A stretch of DNA of 36,022 nucleotides from Candidatus Edwardsbacteria bacterium. GTDB lineage: Bacteria > Edwardsbacteria > AC1 > EtOH8. Position 1 is the first letter of the stretch. Every line of letters starts with the position of its first letter. The notes under the pieces are model-generated. The model worked only from the letters and a program-made list of their open reading frames with translations. It was not told the DNA's origin and ran no database searches. The position numbers and the translations under genes were made by a program. The DNA lies in contig JAHJLF010000017.1 of the NCBI GenBank assembly GCA_018821925.1, forward strand, positions 1 through 36,022, in the 5' to 3' direction. Shown in pieces: positions 24,751 to 34,124 of this stretch.

Positions 24751-25184
24751 TATTCCTTATCTCCTTTGCCTGGATTCTTCTTGGCCGCGGCGGGTTTGGC
24801 CGCCTTGGCTTTCTTGGGTGCTTTTTTCTTCTCGGCAGCCGGGGCTGCAGGTTTGGCTATGGCTTTGATCTTGGGATGGCTGACGGTGTTGACCAGCAGG
24901 TCGGTATAATGGGTCCGGGCTCCCCAGCGACGGCGGTAATCTTTTTTAGGCTTGTAGATCATGGCCGATATCTTGGCCGAGCGGGAGTGGCCCACCACAG
25001 TGACCTCAACGATGGCGTCCTTGATTGTAGGCTGGCCGATGATGACATCCTGTCCGTTGGAAAGCAGCAGCACCTTCTCCATCTTGTACTTTTGGCCCTC
25101 CTGGGCATCTATCCTGGGGATCCTTACCTTCTGGTTCTCGGAGACCCTCACCTGGGTGCCTCCGCATTCGATCACTGCGTACAT
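24750..25184 (-). CDS. rplU: 50S ribosomal protein L21 with Lys/Ala-rich tail
   Basis: 144 residues against about 103 for the usual L21. The first 105 or so are canonical: [20 protein letters not shown] at the start, then the C-terminal core [21 protein letters not shown]. Residues from about 108 to the end are a low-complexity extension rich in Lys, Ala and Pro ([20 protein letters not shown] and onward). It resembles histone H1-like tails. L21 binds 23S rRNA, so the tail may add RNA contacts, but this is an inference. The gene sits between secG and rpmA, with a 1-nt overlap with rpmA. Confidence 0.96.
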   Translation of the reverse strand: MYAVIECGGTQVRVSENQKVRIPRIDAQEGQKYKMEKVLLLSNGQDVIIGQPTIKDAIVEVTVVGHSRSAKISAMIYKPKKDYRRRWGARTHYTDLLVNTVSHPKIKAIAKPAAPAAEKKKAPKKAKAAKPAAAKKNPGKGDKE

Positions 25185-25221
25185 CTGATGTTACTCCTTA
25201 AGATACGATATATTGAAACAG

Positions 25222-25575
25222 CTATTTGCCGGAGGGAGCTTCCGGCATTTGATTCACCGGCAGTTCGCCCGGCCTGCTTACAGGCTGTTGGTTTGATTTC
25301 TGTTCCTGCTGCAGGGCCTTCTCTATGGCCGAGGTGGCCCGCCGGCTCTTGCCGGAGATCATGGCCAGCGACAGCGAGGTCATCATGAATACCACGGCCA
25401 GGATGGTGGTGGCCCGGGTCAGGAACGGGGCCGCGCCCCGCCCGCCGAAGAAGGTCTCGCCACCCCCTCCGCCCATGGCACTGCCCAGCCCCCCGCCTTT
25501 GCCGCTCTGCATCAGCACCACGCCGACCAGCAGCAGGCAGGCTATCAAATGGATCACCAATAAAAGGGTATGCAC
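25222..25575 (-). CDS. secG: Protein-export membrane protein SecG
   Basis: 117 residues. Two membrane helices (about 2-22 and 55-76) are separated by a glycine-rich cytoplasmic loop, with the SecG signature LLVGVVLMQSGKGGGLG and a GGGG ETFFGGRGA segment. The C-terminus is a Gln/Pro-rich soluble tail (QQEQKSNQQPVSRPGELPVN). SecG is the small subunit of the SecYEG translocon that aids SecA cycling. It is first in the secG-rplU-rpmA operon, served by a strong promoter at 25648-25676. Confidence 0.95.
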   Translation of the reverse strand: MHTLLLVIHLIACLLLVGVVLMQSGKGGGLGSAMGGGGGETFFGGRGAAPFLTRATTILAVVFMMTSLSLAMISGKSRRATSAIEKALQQEQKSNQQPVSRPGELPVNQMPEAPSGK

Positions 25576-25647
25576 CTTAGTAAACCTCCCTGTAGTCCGG
25601 AGATATATCCACCGGATCTTAAATTAAGATTTTGCGCTAAGTTTTGT

Positions 25648-25676
25648 ATTATAACAAATTTAGATATAATATTCAA
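25648..25676 (-). promoter_or_regulatory. Promoter for the secG-rplU-rpmA operon
   Basis: On the minus strand TTGAAT (25676-25671), a 17-nt spacer, and a perfect TATAAT (25653-25648). The leader to secG is about 65 nt. Confidence 0.75.
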
Positions 25677-25698
25677 GTATTTTTATTAAATTTTACAA

Positions 25699-25727
25699 TT
25701 GACATCGGGGCTGGCATGTAATATCAT
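25699..25727 (+). promoter_or_regulatory. Promoter for the thioredoxin-reductase gene
   Basis: TTGACA (25699-25704), a 17-nt spacer, and TATCAT (25722-25727). The start site would be near 25734, only 8 nt before the upstream ATG at 25742; this supports initiation at 25763. Confidence 0.7.
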
Positions 25728-25762
25728 CATAATATGTATAAATGATTGATATAGGTGCTGTT

Positions 25763-26740
25763 ATGGAACTATCCTCCCTTTCGTTCTCATTAAGCAAGAC
25801 GCCGGAGATCGCCTTCCCCCCGGCCCGGCCGGACAAGGAATACCAGTTGGCCATCATCGGAGGCGGTCCGGCCGGCCTGACCGCGGCGGTCTATGCCGCC
25901 CGTAAAAGGACCGATACCGTGCTGCTTACCCACGATCTGGGCGGGCAGGTGCTGTGGACCTCCAGCGTTGAGAATTATCCCGGCTTCCAGTTTATTCAGG
26001 GGCGCGAGCTTATCGATAAGTTCAAGGCCCAGGTCCAGCAGTTTCCCATTGATGTCTCCCTGGGGTTTAAGATCGTTTCGGTCGAGCCGCTTGCCAAGGG
26101 ATATAAGATCTCCTTGGAGGACGGATCGCATTTTACCGCCCGGTCGTTGATAATCGCCACCGGCAAGAAATACCTCAACCTGAACGTCCCCGGCGAAAAG
26201 GAGCTGATCGGCAAGGGCGTGGCTTTCTGCGCCACCTGCGATGCCCCATTGTTCGGTGGCAAAACAGTGGCGGTGGTGGGCGGTGGGAATTCAGCCCTGA
26301 CCGCAGTCAAGGATCTTATGAGCTATGCCGAAAGGATATTTCTGATAAATATATCTTCGGAGATGCAGGGCGACCCTTTCCTGCTGGAGCCGATAAAGAA
26401 ATCCGACAAGGTCGAGTTCCTGCTGAATACCAAGGTGCTCTCGATCCAGGGCACCGACAGGGTCGAGTCGGTCACTGTCTCAAACAACGAGCAACAGATC
26501 ATCGCCGTTTCCGGCGTCTTTGTGGAGATCGGGCTGATACCCAATTCGGATATTTTCAAGGGGCTGGTGGAGATGAACGAAAATGGAGAGATAATGGTGG
26601 ACTGCGCCTGCCGGACCTCGCGGGCCGGGGTATTCGCCGCCGGGGATGTAAGCACCGTGCCGGAGAAGCAAATAGTAGTAGCCGCGGGTGAAGGCGCCAA
26701 GGCGGCGTTGAGCGCCTATGAATGGCTGGCAAGGAATTAA
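25763..26740 (+). CDS. trxB: Thioredoxin reductase (NADPH-type)
   Basis: 325 residues from the ATG at 25763, which has AGGTG 5 nt upstream. An in-frame ATG at 25742 has no ribosome site. After an unusual 25-residue N-terminal extension come the FAD motif LAIIGGGPAGLTAAVYAARK, the GGQVLWTSSVENYPGF region, and the redox-active CATC disulfide near residue 155. The NADPH motif VAVVGGGNSALTAVKDL and the C-terminal FAD motif GVFAAGDVSTVPEKQIVVAAGEGAKAA follow. It transfers electrons from NADPH to thioredoxin; no thioredoxin gene is adjacent. A thioredoxin-reductase-like ferredoxin-dependent enzyme is possible, but the CATC and GGGNSA motifs fit classical TrxB. It is monocistronic, ending at a palindromic terminator. 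Confidence 0.92.
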   Translation: MELSSLSFSLSKTPEIAFPPARPDKEYQLAIIGGGPAGLTAAVYAARKRTDTVLLTHDLGGQVLWTSSVENYPGFQFIQGRELIDKFKAQVQQFPIDVSLGFKIVSVEPLAKGYKISLEDGSHFTARSLIIATGKKYLNLNVPGEKELIGKGVAFCATCDAPLFGGKTVAVVGGGNSALTAVKDLMSYAERIFLINISSEMQGDPFLLEPIKKSDKVEFLLNTKVLSIQGTDRVESVTVSNNEQQIIAVSGVFVEIGLIPNSDIFKGLVEMNENGEIMVDCACRTSRAGVFAAGDVSTVPEKQIVVAAGEGAKAALSAYEWLARN

Positions 26741-26773
26741 AATATTTCTCAATTAAGGAACAGAACATAAACC

Positions 26774-26803
26774 AGTAGGGACATAGCATGCTATGTCCCT
26801 ACT
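26774..26803. terminator. 30-bp perfect palindrome, bidirectional terminator
   Basis: 15-bp arms AGTAGGGACATAGCA/TGCTATGTCCCTACT with no spacer, followed by ATTTTTC on the plus strand. It lies between the convergent trxB and orphan lipoprotein genes. The GTAGGG...CCCTAC ends match the style of the palindrome at 13480-13512. Confidence 0.8.
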
Positions 26804-26829
26804 ATTTTTCACTATTTTGCAAAACGGAA

Positions 26830-27714
26830 TTAAAGCTCAAATGACCAAGTGCCGATATTTTCACCAATTTTCTTTACATGTATCTCTCGTATTCCAGTAA
26901 CATCAATATCCAATCTACATTTAAACAATTCACCAAGTAACCAAGTGAAGCAATCAATACAATATGTTTCATCCTTTTTTGTTACAATCAACGGTTTTAT
27001 TATATTGCTCAAAGAATCAGGTAAATCGCCTTCCAATGTAATCTTATGATATTGGTCAGATAATATATCAATAGGTTTGTTTAATACTGGGTTTGTTGAA
27101 TCAATCGGCATGCCTTTACCATGTGGTATTTGTAAATAATTCTCAACAAGGAATGTATTATTATTTTCATACATTTTACCCATTAAATTAAAATAAAAGC
27201 GAACGACAAAAACAGCTTTTTCTTTGGTTAGTTTTCCTTTAATAATATCACTCGCGGCCATTTTGTTGAAATTTATTGGATTCATATACCCGGGTCTTTT
27301 AATAGTGTCATCTTCCGGCCACCATGGCCATAACTCATAGGGCACTAACTGCTTATTTATAATATAAAAAGAAGATAAAGATTCACCTTCATGATGAGCA
27401 ATAAATAATGTGCTGTCGCGTTGAACTATAAATATGGAATACTCATCTAAAAAGGAATAATAGACTTTATATATATGGCCCAATCTTTTAAAGTCATCAA
27501 ACGTGTAGAATATATTAGGTGTTTTTGTCCAGGGAAAATCTCTACGGGTTATTTCGTTGATTTTCAAATTTATTGAAATATCAAAGCTATCAACCACGGA
27601 AGCCATTATTGATTCCGTGCTATTTTCATTGGTAATTGGTATTATTTTATGTCTGAGTGTGTTATTTGCACAACCCAAGATTGAAATAAAAAATATTATT
27701 GTTAGTTTTTTCAT
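26830..27714 (-). CDS. AT-rich orphan lipoprotein of unknown function
   Basis: 294 residues; I recognise no family. The N-terminus MKKLTIIFFISILGCANNT has a lipobox with Cys15. The mature part is rich in Asn, Ile, Lys and aromatic residues, with no repeats and a CIDCF pair of cysteines near residue 258 that could form a disulfide or bind metal. Base composition is markedly more AT-rich than trxB and asnS on either side, which suggests recent gain. It is separated from trxB by a palindromic terminator and from asnS by another hairpin. It is probably attached to the inner or outer membrane; no function can be given. Confidence 0.65.
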   Translation of the reverse strand: MKKLTIIFFISILGCANNTLRHKIIPITNENSTESIMASVVDSFDISINLKINEITRRDFPWTKTPNIFYTFDDFKRLGHIYKVYYSFLDEYSIFIVQRDSTLFIAHHEGESLSSFYIINKQLVPYELWPWWPEDDTIKRPGYMNPINFNKMAASDIIKGKLTKEKAVFVVRFYFNLMGKMYENNNTFLVENYLQIPHGKGMPIDSTNPVLNKPIDILSDQYHKITLEGDLPDSLSNIIKPLIVTKKDETYCIDCFTWLLGELFKCRLDIDVTGIREIHVKKIGENIGTWSFEL

Positions 27715-27745
27715 AATTGGTCTCTTATAATTTTGTCTGGCAATT

Positions 27746-27773
27746 AAACGGAAGCATATATATGCCTCCGTTT
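27746..27773 (-). terminator. Terminator downstream of asnS
   Basis: 13-base arms AAACGGAAGCATA/TATGCCTCCGTTT with a TA centre and one mismatch, 24 nt past the asnS stop on the minus strand. It is followed there by AATTG rather than a long T-run, so strength is uncertain. Confidence 0.5.
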
Positions 27774-27797
27774 ACATTAAACCCAGTAATTAATACC

Positions 27798-29096
<1,299 letters not shown>

Positions 29097-29131
29097 AAGA
29101 TCCCTACATTGATATTTTTGATTGAATGTTA

Positions 29132-29161
29132 AATTTACCAAACTTCGAGCCTGCAAGTCAA
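29132..29161 (-). promoter_or_regulatory. Promoter for asnS
   Basis: On the minus strand TTGACT (29161-29156), an 18-nt spacer, TAAATT (29137-29132), 36 nt upstream of the ATG. Confidence 0.5.
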
Positions 29162-29205
29162 GATAAAAGGCTTACCTGAGTGACAGCATTATAACTCATT
29201 TTCTC

Positions 29206-29234
29206 TTGACATATTCCGGCTTTTAAGCTACATT
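29206..29234 (+). promoter_or_regulatory. Promoter for the nucleoside-kinase gene
   Basis: TTGACA (29206-29211), a 17-nt spacer, TACATT (29229-29234), about 65 nt upstream of the ATG, which has AAAGGA 8 nt before it. Confidence 0.55.
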
Positions 29235-29299
29235 ATTGTATATACTGCTGGCGGAGCTTTTTTAGGCTTCGCCATTAATTGCCAGAAAGGACATAAATC

Positions 29300-30958
29300 A
29301 TGGGACACAAACCTATCGAAATATTGATGGACGGACAGCGCCTGCCGGCCAAGGCCGGGGAGCAGATCCAGAGCCTATTCAAGCGCTACCCCCCGAATGC
29401 CGGAAAACTGCTGGCCGCCAAGATCAACCAGAACCTGGTCAGCCTGGACGCTGTGCTGCACGCCAATTGCCGCCTGACCCCGGTATTTTACACCGACCGC
29501 GAGGGCCTGGCGGTCTATCGGCGGACGGCCTGTTTGATATTGTATGAAGCGGTGGAGGAGCTTTACCCCGAGGCCCGGATCATCGTGGGCCAGTCGCTGG
29601 CCAACGGCTATTATTTCGATTTTGTATCCGATAAGCCCATCGACCAGGAGATACTGGATAATATCGAAGCCAGAATGCGACAGATCGTGGCCGAGGGCCG
29701 GCCCTTTGTAAGAGAATCCATATCCATCGAAGAGGCCAAGGAATATTTCGATGCCGAGGGCTATCACGACAAGATAAAACTTCTGACCACCACCCGGCTG
29801 ACCGAGGCCAAGCTTATTGGCTGCGGGGTGTTCAAGGACATCCAGCACGGGCCGGTCACGCCCACCACCGGGTTCATCGACCGCTTCGAGCTGGCCCTTT
29901 ATGCCCCCGGCTTTCTGCTGCGCTTTCCCCAATCCAAGAACCCGGAGAGGATCCCCGACCTCTCGCCCCAGACCAAGCTCTTTAATATCCACAAGGAGAC
30001 CAAGGAATGGAACAAGATCCTGGGCGTTACCAATGTGGGAGAACTCAATGAGATCTGTCTGACCAAAGAGATCGGCAACCTGATCCGGATATCCGAGGGC
30101 TTTCATGAAAAGCGCATCGCCCAGATCGCCGACATCATCACCTCCCAGCGGGACAAGGTGAAACTGGTGCTGATCGCCGGGCCCTCCTCCTCCGGCAAGA
30201 CCACCTTCAGCAAAAGGCTGATGATCCAGCTCAAGGTCAACGGCCTGAGGCCCATCGCCCTGTCCACCGACAATTATTTTCTGGGGCGGGCCCAGACCCC
30301 TCTGGGCGACGACGGCAAGCCCGATTTCGAGTCCCTGCGGGCGGTGGATCTGGAGCTGTTCAACCAGCAGATGACCGAACTGCTGAAGGGCCAGGAGGTG
30401 GCCACCCCGATATATAATTTCCACACCGGGACCCGGGATGAAAGGACCGTCAGCCTGAAGCTGGAGGCCAACGATATCCTGCTGGTGGAGGGGATCCACG
30501 GGTTGAATCAGAAGCTCACCCAGTCGGTGCCCCGGGAGAACAAGCTCAAGGTCTATATCAGCGCCCTGACCCAGCTGTGTCTGGACGACCATAACCGGAT
30601 CATGACCTCGGATGTCCGGCTGTTGCGAAGGATCGTCCGGGATCGCAAGTTCCGGGGCTACAGCGCCGCCCACACCCTTAAGGTGTGGCCCTCGGTGCAG
30701 CGGGGCGAGGAGCACAATATCTTCCCCTTCCAGGAGGAGGCCGACGTTATGTTCAATTCCACCCTGGTTTACGAACCGTCGGTGCTGAGGATGTACGCCG
30801 AGCGCTTTTTGCTGGAGGTGCCCACCGACGACGAGAGCTTCGGCGAGGCCTACCGCCTGCTGCATTTTGTAAGGATGTTCGTGCCGGTGTTCGCCGACGA
30901 GGTGCCCCACACCTCGATATTGCGGGAATTCATCGGCGGCAGCACTTTTGAGTATTGA
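29300..30958 (+). CDS. TGS/tRNA-SAD/PRK-domain nucleoside (uridine) kinase family protein
   Basis: 552 residues built of three parts. An N-terminal TGS-like domain (about 5-65) comes first. A region like the second additional domain of threonyl/alanyl-tRNA synthetases (about 75-225) has YPEARIIVGQSLANGYYFDF. A C-terminal P-loop kinase has GPSSSGKTTFSKRL near 295, STDNYFLGR, the substrate-binding PIYNFHTGTR and RIVRDRKFRGYSA. The combination is a known but poorly characterised family of predicted nucleoside or uridine kinases. Loss of the synthetase catalytic core means it cannot charge tRNA. It is divergent from asnS; the TGS and SAD parts may sense GTP, tRNA or amino acid, which is an inference. 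Confidence 0.88.
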   Translation: MGHKPIEILMDGQRLPAKAGEQIQSLFKRYPPNAGKLLAAKINQNLVSLDAVLHANCRLTPVFYTDREGLAVYRRTACLILYEAVEELYPEARIIVGQSLANGYYFDFVSDKPIDQEILDNIEARMRQIVAEGRPFVRESISIEEAKEYFDAEGYHDKIKLLTTTRLTEAKLIGCGVFKDIQHGPVTPTTGFIDRFELALYAPGFLLRFPQSKNPERIPDLSPQTKLFNIHKETKEWNKILGVTNVGELNEICLTKEIGNLIRISEGFHEKRIAQIADIITSQRDKVKLVLIAGPSSSGKTTFSKRLMIQLKVNGLRPIALSTDNYFLGRAQTPLGDDGKPDFESLRAVDLELFNQQMTELLKGQEVATPIYNFHTGTRDERTVSLKLEANDILLVEGIHGLNQKLTQSVPRENKLKVYISALTQLCLDDHNRIMTSDVRLLRRIVRDRKFRGYSAAHTLKVWPSVQRGEEHNIFPFQEEADVMFNSTLVYEPSVLRMYAERFLLEVPTDDESFGEAYRLLHFVRMFVPVFADEVPHTSILREFIGGSTFEY

Positions 30959-30973
30959 TCTAATTCGGTAACG

Positions 30974-31007
30974 AAAAAGCCCTCCCGGAAAACCGGAAGG
31001 GCTTTTT
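30974..31007. terminator. Bidirectional terminator between convergent genes
   Basis: AAAAAGCCCTCCCGG-AAAA-CCGGAAGGGCTTTTT, a 15-bp stem with one mismatch. It lies 15 nt past the kinase stop and 12 nt past the stop of the DUF4388 gene on the other strand. Confidence 0.9.
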
Positions 31008-31019
31008 TATATTTCGGCC

Positions 31020-32078
31020 CTATTGCCTGGACTTCAGCCGATACCCGGAATCCTCTTCGTTTTTATGATAGTCGAATGAAGAAATGATTTTCCGGTCGCT
31101 GGTTATATCGCTAAGACTGGCCGGATAACTGCCATTGAGCATGTAATAGACTTCGATCCGGTTTTTCAGCCAACCCATCCGGGCCCTGATGATCTCCCGC
31201 TGTATCAGATTGTTTTTCTGCGCTGTCAGCAGATTGATCTTATAGGCCCCAAATCCCGCTCCGCCCAAAACCGCCAATCCCAGCAGGACAGCTGCCGTTG
31301 TTATGATCTTGCCGGTTGCGCTGGCCGTCTTTTTGGCCTGCCTTTCGGCCACCCTCACCTCCGGCTCCGGGGTATGGATTATCTCCACCGTTCCCGACAT
31401 CAGCAGGTTATAGACGGCATTGAATGTCCGGAAACGCCCCAGATAGGTCTCCCCTATCATCTGGCTGATGGTCTTTGAGCCGTCGACCATTTCGAATATC
31501 TGCTGAAGGTCGGTTGAAATCTCCAGGCCGGTGACCGTATCCTGAATCTTTTTCAGGATGACGCCGTCGGAGGGCAGGGCTTTGGCAATGGCCGGCCATT
31601 CATCCTTGCGCCTCAGGGTCTCCAGCAGCAATAATTCGGCCGGGATGGCCACCTGGGAGCGGCTGTTCTGATACAGCCTCTCCTCGGGATTGAACTTGTA
31701 ACGGGCATCGCTCCAGGTAAAGACCTCATCCAGCACCTCCTGGATCTTGAAGGTCACCAGCCCGTCTATCTCCTCCTGGGTCATCAGCCCCTCCTTCAGA
31801 AGCAGTTCCCCCAGGGGGATCCCGGTGTCGACCTGTATCTTCAGGATGGATTTCAGCTTTCCCTGCTCCACCTTTTTGGACCTCAGCAGGTAGTTCTGCA
31901 ACTGGTCCTGGCGGCCCTGGCGGCCGTACACCGCTCCGGTGATCTTGCCGTAATCAAAGGCGATGGAGGCCTTGTCATTTTTTGATGTCAGCTGCAGCAC
32001 CCCGGCCTTCTGGTTGCCGGCGATAAACTGCAGGACATCCGCCAGACCGAACTCTTTTACATTACCTTCAAGCGGCAT
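31020..32078 (-). CDS. DUF4388 (PATAN-like) domain protein with a membrane anchor
   Basis: 352 residues. The N-terminal 100 residues (MPLEGNVKEFGLADVLQFIA, then GVLQLTSKNDKASIAFDYGK and ITGAVYG) are a DUF4388/PATAN domain, usually found in bacterial signalling and gliding or two-component contexts. A middle region (about 100-235) is helical, with GIPLGELLLKEGLMTQEEID, as in type II/IV secretion-like adaptors. A membrane helix lies near 257-277 (ITTAAVLLGLAVLGGAGFGA). The C-terminal 70 residues have a pseudopilin-like pattern (IEVYYMLNGSYPASLSDI). It overlaps the upstream TPR/zinc-ribbon gene by 11 nt, so the two are coupled. The function is unknown. Confidence 0.82.
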   Translation of the reverse strand: MPLEGNVKEFGLADVLQFIAGNQKAGVLQLTSKNDKASIAFDYGKITGAVYGRQGRQDQLQNYLLRSKKVEQGKLKSILKIQVDTGIPLGELLLKEGLMTQEEIDGLVTFKIQEVLDEVFTWSDARYKFNPEERLYQNSRSQVAIPAELLLLETLRRKDEWPAIAKALPSDGVILKKIQDTVTGLEISTDLQQIFEMVDGSKTISQMIGETYLGRFRTFNAVYNLLMSGTVEIIHTPEPEVRVAERQAKKTASATGKIITTAAVLLGLAVLGGAGFGAYKINLLTAQKNNLIQREIIRARMGWLKNRIEVYYMLNGSYPASLSDITSDRKIISSFDYHKNEEDSGYRLKSRQ

Positions 32079-33987
32079 CTGAAGCTCCTTGGTTTCTGAA
32101 CAGCTGAATATACCCCACCCAGGAGATGAGATATAGTACCGCCATGATGATTCCGGCGATCCAATAAAAATTATCCGTCACTGAAAAATCCAGCCGGGGC
32201 GATATCCAGGGGGAGATGAATAACATCAGTCCGGCATACAACAGTCCCAGGGATAGTGAAAGAAGCCATCCCTTTATGGCGCTGCCCCGCATTACAAATG
32301 ATGACCCCGGCAGGAAAAAATTTGCCAGGCCGGAGATCGTCCGCTCCCTCTTTACCGCCTGGCGGGAGAGCACCTCGGCCGCCTTTTGCTGCAGCTCCTG
32401 GGACTGGATGGAAAATATCTGGTTATGGCACTCTTGGCAATACAGGTTTCCGTCCTGGGCCAGGGCCTGGCATCGGGCGCAGACATAACGCCCGCATAGC
32501 CAGCAGTTGCGGACCGCCAGGTTATCCTTCACCAGAACCATCCATACGATGATCAGAGCCACCAGCACCAGCCAGGCCCATAACGGCAGCCAGAGATTCA
32601 GCCGGGTGAGGCTGGCGGCCTCCGCCGGAGCAAAGGAAGCCAATGGTTTCCATCCCCGCCATACTTCCGGCCAGAGCAGTTCCTGGTCAAGCTGGGCATC
32701 CATCACCATATTGCCGCCCGACTTCCGGCTCCGGCTTTCCATTCTGGCCGGGGCCAGCGAGGCGGCCCTCTCCAGCTCCACCCGGGCCTGGTTGAAATCG
32801 ATGGCCTTAAAATGCACCTGCCCCAGGTTGTAATGGGCCTCGGCCAGATCCTGGTCGGCTTCGATGGCTAGGCGGTAAAACGAAGCAGCGCTGTCAAACT
32901 GCCCCTTGAAAAAATAAATATTCCCCAGATTGTTCAGGGCGGAGGGATTGTTCCCCGATGCTTCGATGATCGCCGTCAGATATGTTTGGGCTCGGTCCAG
33001 CCGCCCGCGGTTCTTCTCCATCAGGGAGAGGGCGTATATCGGTTTCAGATCAGAAGGATCCTGCTGCTGCTGCCCGGCCAGGTCCTGGACCAGCCAGTTA
33101 TTCCACTCCGAGGTATTGGCCACCGCCAGGGCTTCAACCCGCCCCTGATCGCTGGCTTTGAAGAACTGGTGAACCAGGTTGAAGCCGGCCGCCGAACAAC
33201 CGATCAGGGCCATGGTGATCCAGAACATTACCTTCTCCCGGGTCCTTCCCATGACGATGACCGCTCCGGCCGGGATCATTATGGCCAGGGCCAGACTGAA
33301 TCCGGCTATGATCACTAATAACCCGACGCCCACTGATGTTGCCAGGAACATCCGGCCGAAATATGGCCAGTTTTTGGGGAGCAGGTCGGAGAGCAGATGG
33401 AACAGATAGGGAAGATATTTTACTGTCAATAACAGTAGGAAGAAAAGGCCTCCCGCTATCAGGGCCAGCGATAGCCCAAATATCCCCAGCCATAAGGTCC
33501 GGTATCTATAGCGGAAATCCTGCCGGTAGCCGTTGATGGCCTGGATGAACTGCCCCAGAGCCGATGCCACTCCGATAATACGGCTGTTGGCCTGGAAATG
33601 GGAGATATTGTTTTTAAAGGAATAATTATCGGCCAACAGAGCCAGCCGGGAATATTTTTGAGCCCCTTCCCAGTCTTTATTCTTCAGGGCCTGTCGGGTT
33701 TTATTTCCCCAATACGCCCCGATCACGGGAAGATCCAACCCCAGCGCCCGACTGCGGATCAATGAGGACTCGGCGGCGGCCAAAGCCTCCTCCGGCATCC
33801 CCTGATGCTGATAATCCAGGCTTCTCTGCCGCCACTCCTGCCATTGCATCAGATTAGCCCAGTCGGCGGTGTCCGCCACCACGATCGGCCCGCTGGCAGC
33901 CGGAGCTGTCTCCAGGCTATCCTCCTGGCTGTAGCCTAGCCCGGCCATCAGCAGAAGTGCGGTAAATATTAAAAGTTGTCTTCGCAT
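32068..33987 (-). CDS. TPR membrane protein with zinc-ribbon-like cysteines
   Basis: 639 residues. A signal peptide (MRRQLLIFTALLLMAGLGYS) is followed by a periplasmic helical domain, three membrane segments at about 165-265, two TPR units at about 345-410 (SALNNLGNIYFFKGQFDSAA and DLAEAHYNLGQVHFKAIDFN), a membrane helix near 470-487, and a cysteine cluster C-x2-C-x4-C-x2-C-x10-C-x2-C at about 493-518. More membrane helices lie at 570-630. The cysteines look like a double zinc ribbon or B-box-like fold on the cytosolic side. I do not recognise a named family. It is the first gene of a two-gene operon with the DUF4388 protein, read from a promoter at 34047-34076. Its likely role is scaffolding in an envelope complex. 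Confidence 0.78.
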   Translation of the reverse strand: MRRQLLIFTALLLMAGLGYSQEDSLETAPAASGPIVVADTADWANLMQWQEWRQRSLDYQHQGMPEEALAAAESSLIRSRALGLDLPVIGAYWGNKTRQALKNKDWEGAQKYSRLALLADNYSFKNNISHFQANSRIIGVASALGQFIQAINGYRQDFRYRYRTLWLGIFGLSLALIAGGLFFLLLLTVKYLPYLFHLLSDLLPKNWPYFGRMFLATSVGVGLLVIIAGFSLALAIMIPAGAVIVMGRTREKVMFWITMALIGCSAAGFNLVHQFFKASDQGRVEALAVANTSEWNNWLVQDLAGQQQQDPSDLKPIYALSLMEKNRGRLDRAQTYLTAIIEASGNNPSALNNLGNIYFFKGQFDSAASFYRLAIEADQDLAEAHYNLGQVHFKAIDFNQARVELERAASLAPARMESRSRKSGGNMVMDAQLDQELLWPEVWRGWKPLASFAPAEAASLTRLNLWLPLWAWLVLVALIIVWMVLVKDNLAVRNCWLCGRYVCARCQALAQDGNLYCQECHNQIFSIQSQELQQKAAEVLSRQAVKRERTISGLANFFLPGSSFVMRGSAIKGWLLSLSLGLLYAGLMLFISPWISPRLDFSVTDNFYWIAGIIMAVLYLISWVGYIQLFRNQGASDAA

Positions 33988-34046
33988 TCTCGATGGTTGT
34001 AATTAAATACGATAGTTGTCATAATTGTCATATAGCAGGCTTTTCA

Positions 34047-34076
34047 ATAATAGTGTATATATCGGTTAAAAGTCAA
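34047..34076 (-). promoter_or_regulatory. Promoter for the TPR/zinc-ribbon and DUF4388 operon
   Basis: On the minus strand TTGACT (34076-34071), an 18-nt spacer, TATTAT (34052-34047), 60 nt upstream of the start. Confidence 0.6.
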
Positions 34077-34124
34077 GCAAAAAGGTTTGCATTTTCCCCT
34101 CTTAATTTGGTATCATTCCCCGAT

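Noticed and set aside
25742-25762. Upstream ATG at 25742 as the start of the thioredoxin reductase
   Set aside because: It lies only about 8 nt after the predicted transcription start and has no ribosome site; the ATG at 25763 has AGGTG at proper spacing.
29375-30910. A 511-codon open frame antisense to the nucleoside-kinase gene
   Set aside because: It is the shadow of a GC-rich gene. The sense strand has clear TGS, SAD and P-loop motifs, while the antisense product is Gly/His/Leu-rich with no domain.
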